This document shows positions 1-5,236 of a stretch of DNA of 6,454 nucleotides, piece after piece. The notes under the pieces are model-generated. The model had not been told where the DNA came from and did no database searches. It saw only the letters and a list, made by a program, of their open reading frames with translations. The position numbers were made by a program, and so were the translations under genes. The stretch covers positions 1 through 6,454 of the forward strand of contig CAZBRM010000021.1 of NCBI GenBank assembly GCA_964494655.1, in the 5' to 3' direction. The stretch comes from JAHJQT01 sp964494655. Its GTDB lineage: Bacteria > Patescibacteriota > Minisyncoccia > Portnoybacterales > UBA2143. Position 1 is the stretch's first letter, and every line of letters begins with the position of its first letter.

Positions 1-1
1 G

Positions 2-1081
2 AAAAAAGCAGGCGTTGATTTATATGGTGGTACTACTGGAGAAAAAACATTGTTTGATTTTTATGGAGATGGAGATATTTATCTATCAGATATTCCTAGT
101 AGTAGCTATCAAGAATATGAATTTGAAATTTCTTTTCCTTTAGAGAAAAAGAATGATTGGCAAGAAAAAACTACCTATTTTGATTTTTTAATTGGATTTC
201 AAGGCGAAGGAAGTGAGAATGGAGGAAGTAGAGTGTTGCTTTCTAGCGGAGGTGGTGGAGGATATACTCCTGGTTTAACTATTACTAATGAAGGATCTGA
301 AATAATAGCTCCAGGATGTACTACTGCTATTGTTAGTTGGCAAACTAATTATTTTTCTACTAGTCAAGTAATTTATGGCACCACTCCTGGTCAATTTAAT
401 TTTAGTTTAGGACCAGAAAAATATGGTTATGATTTTTCAACTGTTGAAGATTCAAATAAAATTACTGTTCACCACGTTGAATTAACTGGCTTAATTTCTG
501 AAACCACGTATTATTGGAGAGCTGTTTCTCATGCCTCTCCAGCTACTATTAGTTATGAAGGAACCTTTACTACTTGTTGTCCAGAAGAAGATGATGAAGA
601 GGAATCTCCTTTAATTCCTCCCATAGAAACAATAACTGAAGGAGTTACTCAAGGCCCTTCTGGTTTAGTTGTTGGTCCTGGGGCAACTATACCAACTGGC
701 GGAGAAGGTGAACCAGTTGGAGAAGATCTGATTCCTGAAGACATATTAACTCCAGAAGAAGTTGCTGAAATAAAAGATGAAACAAATAATTTTTTAGCGG
801 CTATTTCTGGTTTATTTGGCGATATAAGCTCTTGTTTGATTTTAAGTTTATTTTTAACTCTATTCCTTATTCTTTATCTTATGTATAGAAGAAGAAAAGA
901 AAAAAGAGATAAAAATAACGGAATTTATAAAGAAAAGAAATATGACTGGGATTTGATAGCTATTTTACTTATTCTGCTTATCTTGCTGTTTTCACTGAAA
1001 TGCTATATCTTACTTATACCAATAATTATTACAGTTGCATATTGGTTATATTATTACTTTAAAAAGGATAGTTCTCTTTAA
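2..1081 (+). CDS. Surface protein with FnIII-like domain and C-terminal membrane anchor (5' truncated)
   Basis: The reading frame is open to the left edge, so the start lies outside the window; the TTG at 50 is not a credible start. Counting from the first full codon at 2 (359 residues visible): about 1-70 is a beta-rich segment rich in aromatic and acidic residues, followed by a GGGGG linker at 83-87. A fibronectin-III/purple-acid-phosphatase-N-like module spans about 92-192, with the marks IVSWQTNYFSTSQVIYG, HHVELTGL and TTYYWRAVSH. A Pro/Glu/Gly-rich stalk covers about 193-265. A hydrophobic helix at about 277-294 precedes a basic loop (RRRKEKRDK), and a hydrophobic stretch at about 318-352 probably forms a short helical hairpin. 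This suggests an outside domain on a stalk with a cytoplasmic basic loop. Very similar FnIII modules occur in Parcubacteria surface proteins (from memory). Cys near the module's start and CC at its end could form a disulfide. The ligand or role is unknown. Confidence 0.8.
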   Translation, partial: KKAGVDLYGGTTGEKTLFDFYGDGDIYLSDIPSSSYQEYEFEISFPLEKKNDWQEKTTYFDFLIGFQGEGSENGGSRVLLSSGGGGGYTPGLTITNEGSEIIAPGCTTAIVSWQTNYFSTSQVIYGTTPGQFNFSLGPEKYGYDFSTVEDSNKITVHHVELTGLISETTYYWRAVSHASPATISYEGTFTTCCPEEDDEEESPLIPPIETITEGVTQGPSGLVVGPGATIPTGGEGEPVGEDLIPEDILTPEEVAEIKDETNNFLAAISGLFGDISSCLILSLFLTLFLILYLMYRRRKEKRDKNNGIYKEKKYDWDLIAILLILLILLFSLKCYILLIPIIITVAYWLYYYFKKDSSL

Positions 1082-1086
1082 AAATA

Positions 1087-1171
1087 AACTGCCTTCAAGG
1101 AAATAGATCAATGAACAGTGTCTAGCAAAAGAATGACACAGTGTTCGGATGACACAACCTTAAAGGCAGTT
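1087..1171 (+). other. Two-level inverted repeat, candidate structured RNA leader
   Basis: The outer arms 1087-1100 (AACTGCCTTCAAGG) and 1158-1171 (CCTTAAAGGCAGTT) pair at 13 of 14 positions, with one C/A mismatch. Inside them, GAACA (1113-1117) pairs with TGTTC (1142-1146) and GTGTC (1118-1122) with GACAC (1135-1139), leaving a 2-base AG bulge and a 12-base loop. ATGACACA occurs twice (1133-1140 and 1149-1156), so GTGTC could pair with either GACAC, which would be a possible switch. The element begins 5 bases after the upstream stop codon and ends 11 bases before the ribosome binding site of the Cys mini-protein. There is no T-run after the 3' arm, so it is not an ordinary terminator on this strand. 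It may be a cis-regulatory RNA, a small RNA or a recombination site; the sequence does not decide between these. I recognise no known riboswitch. Confidence 0.45.
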
Positions 1172-1182
1172 CACAATTCATA

Positions 1183-1190
1183 AGGGGGAG
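1183..1190 (+). promoter_or_regulatory. Strong Shine-Dalgarno of the Cys mini-protein
   Basis: AGGGGGAG directly precedes ATGATG. It touches the ATG at 1191, and its GGAG core is 3 bases from the ATG at 1194, so 1194 may be the preferred start. No other gene in the window has a comparable site, which makes this one stand out. Confidence 0.6.
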
Positions 1191-1397
1191 ATGATGAAAA
1201 GATGCGTAGATTGCATAAGAGAGCTCAACGGTTATTGCGAAGTGACCAATCAAAAAGTTAATATTTACAAATGGAGAAATGGTTGTAATTGGTTTAGAAA
1301 ACGCAGGTATTATTCAAGAATTGCGATTATGACTCAACTGATAGTTGCGAAAAATGAAAAAATCCTAAGCAAAATAATTTATAGAGAAAAAGAATAA
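1191..1397 (+). CDS. Small four-cysteine protein, putative metal-binding, unknown function
   Basis: This is a 68-residue reading frame with a strong ribosome binding site, ending inside its own terminator, which supports a real gene. The N-terminal half has C-x2-C-x8-C-x14-C spacing (Cys 5, 8, 17, 32 from the ATG at 1191) within CVDCIRELNGYC and GCNWF. This arrangement suits one zinc ion or a small iron-sulfur site and resembles short zinc-ribbon-like proteins common in phages and mobile elements. The second half (about 37-68) is basic, without cysteines, and has no recognisable motif; it could be a tail or a sign that the original frame ended earlier. There is no signal peptide or membrane segment. 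It sits alone between a surface-protein gene and a phosphatase gene, behind a structured leader. I do not recognise a family, and zinc binding is inferred from cysteine spacing only. Confidence 0.55.
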   Translation: MMKRCVDCIRELNGYCEVTNQKVNIYKWRNGCNWFRKRRYYSRIAIMTQLIVAKNEKILSKIIYREKE

Positions 1398-1433
1398 GCT
1401 CGTTCAGATCAAATTGAACGGGCTTTTTTATTT
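1397..1433 (+). terminator. Rho-independent terminator after the Cys mini-protein
   Basis: The stem AGCTCGTTCA (1397-1406) pairs with TGAACGGGCT (1415-1424) over 10 pairs including one G-U, around an 8-base loop, followed by a T-run (1424-1429, then ATTT). It overlaps the last base of the TAA stop codon. It ends the short transcript just before the promoter of the next gene. Confidence 0.85.
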
Positions 1434-1446
1434 CCCAAAAATAAGA

Positions 1447-1452
1447 TATAAT
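1447..1452 (+). promoter_or_regulatory. -10 box (TATAAT) of the HAD phosphatase gene, leaderless type
   Basis: A perfect TATAAT lies with exactly 6 bases between it and the ATG at 1459, so transcription would start at or next to the A of the start codon. The usual -35 position (1424-1429) is the T-run of the preceding terminator and shows no TTGACA match. There is no Shine-Dalgarno, consistent with a leaderless mRNA. Confidence 0.6.
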
Positions 1453-1458
1453 GAAAAT

Positions 1459-2238
1459 ATGAAAAATATAAAAGAGATTACCAAAGAAGAATTAGATGCG
1501 ATTAAAGTAATAACTTTTGACATTGACGGAGTAATTGCTCCGACTGGGACAAAAATTCAGGAAACAATAGATGAAGACAGTATTGATCTATATATGGAAT
1601 CAAAAAAGCTATCTTCAGAATTTATTAATGATTTAAAAAAATTAGAAAAATATGTTCGTCTTAATTTTTCTTCAGGCAGGAATATTCTTTATCTGAAAAG
1701 CTTAGTTAATGAATTTTTTGACGAGAAAACTATTTTACAGGCAGAAAATGGTAATATTACCTGGGTGGATAATAAAATAACTCATCCGGAATATCCAAAT
1801 GAGTATTTCAATCAAATAAGGGATTTAAAAAATGAAATTAGCGTAATAAAAAAAGAAGATAAGAGAATTAGGGGATTTGAACCAAAACTCTTTATTTTAA
1901 CCGTTCATTGCGAGCAAATGGAAGAAATTCCAGAGTTAGTTAAAAAAATAGGTAATAATGAATTATATTGTCTTTGGACAAATGAAGGATATGACATTGG
2001 AAGCAAAAAAATGTCTAAAGGAAAAGCAATTGAAGTTTTAGCTAAAGCTATGGAAATTAGTCCTAAACAAATAATGACTACTGGAAATAATTACAATGAT
2101 CTGGAGATGCTGGAAATAGGCAAAGGGGTGACTGTAGATATAGATAGAGTTAAAGCAGAATATTTTATTGAACACAAGCCAGATGAATTAGGAGGGGAAT
2201 TATTAGCTAAGTTTTTGCTGGATTATTTTGAGAAATAA
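1459..2238 (+). CDS. HAD-superfamily phosphatase, subfamily IIB (Cof/SPP-like)
   Basis: A 259-residue cytoplasmic hydrolase. Motif I is FDIDGV (D21 nucleophile, D23 general acid/base), motif II is NFSSGR (S71 or S72), the motif III lysine is in MSKGKA (K187), and motif IV is TTGNNYNDLEML (207-218, with D214). A long insert between motifs II and III (about 80-185) fits a C2 cap, as in Cof, sucrose-phosphatase and mannosyl-3-phosphoglycerate-phosphatase relatives; length and motif order match that group. Known members dephosphorylate sugar phosphates or similar small molecules; the substrate here cannot be read from sequence. Motif IV is unusual: the family's GDxxND appears as GNNYND, so one of the usual Mg2+-binding aspartates is Asn. 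The start is the ATG at 1459, because the frame's earlier TTG (1414) lies inside the upstream terminator and a -10 box ends 6 bases before 1459. It is monocistronic and convergent with trpS. Confidence 0.85.
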   Translation: MKNIKEITKEELDAIKVITFDIDGVIAPTGTKIQETIDEDSIDLYMESKKLSSEFINDLKKLEKYVRLNFSSGRNILYLKSLVNEFFDEKTILQAENGNITWVDNKITHPEYPNEYFNQIRDLKNEISVIKKEDKRIRGFEPKLFILTVHCEQMEEIPELVKKIGNNELYCLWTNEGYDIGSKKMSKGKAIEVLAKAMEISPKQIMTTGNNYNDLEMLEIGKGVTVDIDRVKAEYFIEHKPDELGGELLAKFLLDYFEK

Positions 2239-2285
2239 AAAAATGGGGGCAGTCCCTCGCAAAGCGGGAGCTGCTCCCATTTTAC
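2239..2285. terminator. Hairpin between convergent genes, probable bidirectional terminator
   Basis: AAAATGGGGGCAG pairs with CTGCTCCCATTTT (13 pairs with one G-U), extended inward by an imperfect stem to the loop CGC-AAA-GCG. The A-run on the left and T-run on the right make it a possible terminator on both strands, fitting its place between the phosphatase gene (+, ends 2238) and trpS (-, ends 2291). Its core is also a dispersed repeat (see 2245-2280). Confidence 0.75.
2245..2280. repeat. 36-bp palindromic repeat, copy 1
   Basis: It begins GGGGGCAGTCCCTCG and matches copy 2 (4327-4362) at 32 of 36 positions by direct comparison, in the same orientation. Two of the four differences (C2260/T4342 and G2264/A4346) are a compensating pair that keeps the stem closed. 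The other two change a mismatch and a G-U pair into better pairs in copy 2. Here it forms the core of an intergenic terminator. Confidence 0.85.
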
Positions 2286-2290
2286 AGTTT

Positions 2291-3268
2291 TTAAATTAAG
2301 CCCATCTTCTTCTTTATTTCTAAAAGATTTTTCTTAGCGATAAGACCGGCTCTTTTAGCGCCATCAGCTAAAACTTTTTTTACATAATCAGGCCTTTTAT
2401 CCAAGGCTTTTTTCTTTTCCTGGAATGGCTTTAATTCCTTAATAATCAATTCAGCTAAGTCATTTTTAAAATGACCATATCCTTTACCAATAAATTTCTT
2501 TTCTATCTCAGAGAAAGATAAATTGGAAAAAGCGCTGTAAATACTCATTAAATTAGCAATAGCTGGCTTCTTAGGACTATATTCAATTCCTTCCCCAGAA
2601 TCAGTGACAGCCTTCTTAATCTTCTCTCTTATTACCCCAGGCGAATCATCTAGAGCTAAAAAACTATTAGGAATACTTTTTGCCATTTTTGCCTTAGGAT
2701 CAACTAAAGACATAATACGAGCAGTTGTTTTAAAAACTAAGCATTCGGGCTCAATGAGGACTTTGCCATAACGAGCATTAAATTTTCGGGCAATTATTCT
2801 AGTTAATTCCACATGTTGTTTTTGATCTTCGCCAACTGGCACATAATTTGTTTTGTATAGTAAAATATCAGCTGCCATCAGAACTGGATAATCAAAAAGA
2901 CCCATATTAATAGATTTTTTAAATTGATTAGCTTTTTCTTTAAACTGAGTCATTCTTTCTAATTCAGCTATTGGCGTGACAGTATTTAAGAACCAAGTTA
3001 ATTCAGTATGTTCTGGAACATGTGACTGGACAAAGATAATGTCCTTTTTAGGGTCTAAACCAGCAGCCAAATAGGTAGTTGCTAAATCAAGAATTTTTGA
3101 CTGTATATCATTGCTTGCCTCAGGATTAGTTAAAGCGTGCAAATCAACGATAGACCAGACACAATCATAGTCATTTTGCAGTTGAACCCAGTTCTTAATA
3201 GCGCCTAAATAGTTGCCAATATGGATTGAGCCAGTTGGCTGGATTCCGCTAAAAATGCGTTTTTTCAT
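2291..3268 (-). CDS. trpS: Tryptophanyl-tRNA synthetase
   Basis: A class Ic aminoacyl-tRNA synthetase that charges tRNA-Trp with tryptophan using ATP, in the cytoplasm; 325 residues, normal for bacterial TrpRS (about 325-335). It begins KRIFSGIQPTGSIHIGNYLG, with the HIGH-type signature HIGN at 16-19. MAADILLY (131-138) lies in the tryptophan-binding region, GEDQ with HVELTR follows at 146-157, and the KMSKS-type loop reads KMAKS at 194-198. The C-terminal alpha-helical region that contacts the anticodon is complete. In the KMSKS loop the first Ser is Ala and the residue after the motif is Ile, not the common Asp; the second Lys and last Ser are kept. The start is set at the ATG at 3268 because the family's N-terminus begins there; an upstream in-frame ATG (3298) would add 10 residues and overlap prfA. 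The gene follows prfA after 7 bases, with no clear Shine-Dalgarno, as the last gene of the operon. Confidence 0.96.
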   Translation of the reverse strand: MKKRIFSGIQPTGSIHIGNYLGAIKNWVQLQNDYDCVWSIVDLHALTNPEASNDIQSKILDLATTYLAAGLDPKKDIIFVQSHVPEHTELTWFLNTVTPIAELERMTQFKEKANQFKKSINMGLFDYPVLMAADILLYKTNYVPVGEDQKQHVELTRIIARKFNARYGKVLIEPECLVFKTTARIMSLVDPKAKMAKSIPNSFLALDDSPGVIREKIKKAVTDSGEGIEYSPKKPAIANLMSIYSAFSNLSFSEIEKKFIGKGYGHFKNDLAELIIKELKPFQEKKKALDKRPDYVKKVLADGAKRAGLIAKKNLLEIKKKMGLI

Positions 3269-3275
3269 AATATTA

Positions 3276-4007
3276 TTATTTTTTATTCTTCTTCTCAAAA
3301 GTTTTAATTATTTTTTCTAAATCACCTTCAATAATTTTATCTAAATTATGCCATGATTTTTTAATACGATGGTCAGTTAGGCGATTTTGCGGGAAGTTAT
3401 AAGTCCTTATTTTTTCAGAACGATCAGCTGTTCCTATTTGTTCTCTGCGTTCATCTCCTCGCTTAGCTAGTTCTTCAGTTTGTTTTTTGGCTAAAAGACG
3501 AGATCGTAGAACCTGCATCGCTTTCTCTTTGTTGTGCTGTTGAGATCTTCCATCTTGACAAGTTACCATTATATTAGTAGGCAAATGGATGATTCTAACA
3601 GCTGATTCAATTTTATTAACATTTTGACCGCCTGGTCCAGAAGATCTTAAAACATCTATTCTTAAATCACTCAGGTTAATTTTTAGTTCTGCTTCAGTTG
3701 CTTGATGCATAATTGCTACTGAAACTGTGGAGGTATGAATTCTGCCAGATTTTTCAGTAACTGGTATTCGTTGAACACGGTGAACACCGCCCTCATGTTT
3801 TAATTTTTCATAAACATTCTTGCCTTTAATTTCAAAGATTAATTCTTTGTATCCGCCAATGCCAATTGGATTGCTGTTAATAAGAAAGATTTTCCAATCC
3901 TGCTTTTCAGCAAAACGCGAATACATTCGAAAAAGATCAGCTGCAAAAAGGGCTGCTTCATCTCCACCGGCGCCAGCTCTAATCTCTATAATCACTCCTT
4001 TATCCAT
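3276..4007 (-). CDS. prfA: Peptide chain release factor 1, lacking N-terminal domain 1
   Basis: It recognises UAA and UAG stop codons and triggers peptide release on the ribosome. Visible in the 243 residues: RAGAGGDEAALFAADLFRMY (10-29), the PxT stop-codon anticodon-like motif as PVT (82-84), the catalytic GGQ at 126-128 (SSGPGGQNVNK), and the conserved TYNFPQNRLTDHRI (202-215). E. coli RF1 has about 360 residues; the first ~110, the helical domain 1 that faces the ribosomal stalk base, are absent. This is not a frameshift, since the bases upstream are filled by the complete rpmE gene. The start overlaps the rpmE stop by 8 bases (ATGGATAA), which suggests coupled translation; a GTG four codons in, after AAAGGA, is an alternative. 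PxT and the full catalytic domain separate it from ArfB-type rescue factors. The UGA-reading RF2 must lie elsewhere, as tsf ends with UGA. Confidence 0.93.
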   Translation of the reverse strand: MDKGVIIEIRAGAGGDEAALFAADLFRMYSRFAEKQDWKIFLINSNPIGIGGYKELIFEIKGKNVYEKLKHEGGVHRVQRIPVTEKSGRIHTSTVSVAIMHQATEAELKINLSDLRIDVLRSSGPGGQNVNKIESAVRIIHLPTNIMVTCQDGRSQQHNKEKAMQVLRSRLLAKKQTEELAKRGDERREQIGTADRSEKIRTYNFPQNRLTDHRIKKSWHNLDKIIEGDLEKIIKTFEKKNKK

Positions 4008-4272
4008 TCTTCTTTTCTTTCTTCTTTATTCGTACTTTCTTTTTTATTCGTACTTTTTTCTTTTTAGATTCTTGTTTTTTACTTAATCTTTTTCTGAATC
4101 TTTCTACTTGGCCTGTTTCAATAATTTTTTCTTTACCTGTATAAAAAGGATGGCATTGAGAGCAGATTTCTGTTTCTATTTCTTCTTTGGTTGAGCCAAG
4201 TTCAAAAACAGCTCCGCAGGAGCATTTAGCTTTAGTTTTGGGATAATATTTAGGATGAATATCTTTTTTCAT
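4000..4272 (-). CDS. rpmE: 50S ribosomal protein L31, zinc-binding (type A), with basic tail
   Basis: A large-subunit protein near the subunit interface. It begins MKKDIHPKYYPKTKAKCSCG and carries the four zinc-ligand cysteines at 17, 19, 37 and 40 (CSC and CSQCHPFYTG), so it is the zinc-containing form. The family's GQVERFRKRL follows at 54-63. At 90 residues it exceeds the usual ~70. The extra ~25 C-terminal residues are nearly all Lys/Arg and contain KKVRIK twice, encoded by an 18-bp tandem repeat. The start at 4272 is chosen from the family's N-terminus. An in-frame ATG at 4284 (adding MIKI) sits 8 bases after a -10 box and could be a leaderless start. It is first in the rpmE-prfA-trpS operon, and the stop overlaps the prfA start by 8 bases. 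Translation from further upstream would run through the 4327 palindrome and is rejected. Confidence 0.95.
   Translation of the reverse strand: MKKDIHPKYYPKTKAKCSCGAVFELGSTKEEIETEICSQCHPFYTGKEKIIETGQVERFRKRLSKKQESKKKKVRIKKKVRIKKKEKKNG
4025..4060 (-). repeat. 18-bp tandem repeat inside rpmE (two units)
   Basis: The units 4025-4042 and 4043-4060 share 16 of 18 bases on the + strand, each beginning TTTATTCGTACTTT. The 18-bp period keeps the frame and encodes KKVRIK twice in the basic L31 tail. It is probably a slippage duplication. Confidence 0.8.
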
Positions 4273-4292
4273 AATCTTTATCATAGCAAAAT

Positions 4293-4298
4293 AGTATA
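4293..4298 (-). promoter_or_regulatory. -10 box (TATACT) of the rpmE-prfA-trpS operon
   Basis: Read on the - strand, TATACT is followed by 8 bases and then the ATG at 4284, and 20 bases before the ATG at 4272. Any leader would therefore be absent or very short. No well-spaced -35 is visible; TTTACA lies 14 bases upstream, which is shorter than usual. No Shine-Dalgarno is present. Confidence 0.45.
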
Positions 4299-4326
4299 GG
4301 ATAAGCAAGAGTTGTAAAATAAATTC

Positions 4327-4362
4327 GGGGGCAGTCCCTCGTAAAACGGGGGCTGCCCCCAT
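4327..4362. repeat. 36-bp palindromic repeat, copy 2
   Basis: GGGGGCAG pairs with CTGCCCCC and the inner stem closes on CGT-AAA-ACG. It is 32/36 identical to copy 1 (2245-2280) and better paired. It lies upstream of both rpmE (-) and rpsB (+), between divergent promoters, where a gene-end terminator has no obvious job. It lacks the flanking A- and T-runs of copy 1. This points to a dispersed palindromic element (REP-like) that can serve as a terminator where context allows. Confidence 0.8.
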
Positions 4363-4417
4363 CATAATAATCTTGCTTTAATTTTTGAATATGATATACT
4401 TTTTTGTATGTGATTAG

Positions 4418-4434
4418 TATAATTGAGATATAAT
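4418..4434 (+). promoter_or_regulatory. rpsB: Tandem -10 boxes of the rpsB operon
   Basis: Two perfect TATAAT hexamers (4418-4423 and 4429-4434) lie 11 bases apart, with a weaker TATACT at 4395-4400. No clear -35 is seen at the usual distance. The second box has exactly 6 bases before the in-frame GTG at 4441, so a transcript would start near 4441. This gives either a leaderless GTG start or a ~30-base leader before the ATG at 4471. Confidence 0.55.
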
Positions 4435-4470
4435 CAAAGAGTGTCGTTTTCGGCGCGTCTTTTAATGATT

Positions 4471-5232
4471 ATGATTAAAGATAAATCCATTAAAGAAAAA
4501 GAAAAAAAACCTTTCAAAAAAAGCGATGTTTTGTCTGTGAAATTAAAAAAAGCAGAAGAGGAAATGCCAAGTTTAGAAGAAATGCTTAAAGAAGGAGTTC
4601 ATTTTGGCCATCGCACTTCAAAATGGAATTCAAAAATGAAGCAATATATTTTTACTACTAGAAATAATATTCATATAATCGATTTAGAGAAAACCTATGA
4701 TAAATTAAAACAGGCATTAAATTTTATAGAGGATATTAAAAAGAAAAACGGAACAATTATTTTTGTAGGAACTAAAATAGCTGTTAAGGAAATTACAAAA
4801 AAAATAGCTGAAAAATGTAAGGTGTTCCATGTTACAGAAAGATGGATAGGCGGGACATTGACTAATTTTGTAGTTATTTCAAAAAGATTGGAATATTTTA
4901 GAGATTTGGAAAAAAAGAAGAAAACAGGCGAGTTGAAAAAATATGTTAAAAAAGAGCAGCATGAATTTGACGTTAAATTGCAAAAAATGGAAAGACAGTT
5001 TGGAGGCATAAAAAATATGGTTAAGATGCCGGATGCCTTATTGATTGTTGATACTTATAAAGAAAAACTTGCTGTTAAGGAAGCAAAAATGAAAAACATT
5101 CCTATTATTGGACTATGCGACACAAATGCTGATCCAACAATTATTGATTATCCAATTCCAATGAATGATGATTCCATTTCATCTTTGAAACTAATTTTAG
5201 GAACAATAGCTAAAGTATTAAATAAAAAGTAA
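4471..5232 (+). CDS. rpsB: 30S ribosomal protein S2
   Basis: A small-subunit protein at the back of the 30S head-body junction, needed for S1 binding where S1 exists. The S2 core is complete: GVHFGHRTSKW (42-52), IFTTRNNIHIIDLEKT, FVGTK (98-102), ERWIGGTLTNF (123-133), GGIKNM, PDALLIVD, CDTNADP (216-222) and YPIPMNDDSISS. It ends soon after the core, without the acidic tail seen in E. coli. Counting from the ATG at 4471 (253 residues), some 31 Lys-rich residues precede the conserved MPSLEEML. The start is uncertain: GTG 4441, ATG 4465, ATG 4471 and ATG 4564 are all in frame and none has a well-spaced Shine-Dalgarno. I chose 4471 because the preceding codons are GC-richer and hydrophobic, unlike the rest; GTG 4441 as a leaderless start is the main rival. 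First gene of rpsB-tsf-TPR-tRNA. Confidence 0.95.
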   Translation: MIKDKSIKEKEKKPFKKSDVLSVKLKKAEEEMPSLEEMLKEGVHFGHRTSKWNSKMKQYIFTTRNNIHIIDLEKTYDKLKQALNFIEDIKKKNGTIIFVGTKIAVKEITKKIAEKCKVFHVTERWIGGTLTNFVVISKRLEYFRDLEKKKKTGELKKYVKKEQHEFDVKLQKMERQFGGIKNMVKMPDALLIVDTYKEKLAVKEAKMKNIPIIGLCDTNADPTIIDYPIPMNDDSISSLKLILGTIAKVLNKK

Positions 5233-5236
5233 AATT

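Noticed and set aside
1035..1063. TTGCAT-17-TTTAAA as a promoter for the Cys mini-protein unit
   Set aside because: The spacing is right but both boxes are weak, and such matches are frequent in AT-rich coding DNA; not enough to list as a feature.
1087..1171. Inverted repeat read as a Rho-independent terminator for the surface-protein gene
   Set aside because: No T-run follows the 3' arm on the + strand and the loop region is very long; the T-rich flank lies on the other strand, where there is no gene to end.
1414..1458. TTG start adding 15 residues to the HAD phosphatase
   Set aside because: The codons lie within the terminator and the -10 box, so they are not transcribed as part of this gene.
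3269..3298. Ten-residue N-terminal extension of TrpRS
   Set aside because: It overlaps the prfA 3' end and is unlike the family N-terminus, which begins at the Met encoded at 3268.
3820..4086. 88-codon + strand reading frame opposite prfA/rpmE
   Set aside because: It is antisense to two firmly identified genes; its protein is a low-complexity reflection of their Lys-rich codons.
4273..4365. Upstream extension of the rpmE frame giving a hydrophobic leader
   Set aside because: It translates the palindromic repeat and the promoter; L31 has no such leader, and the family start MKKDIHPKY is at 4272.
4695..5009. 104-codon - strand reading frame inside rpsB
   Set aside because: It is antisense to the conserved S2 core and shows no family motif.
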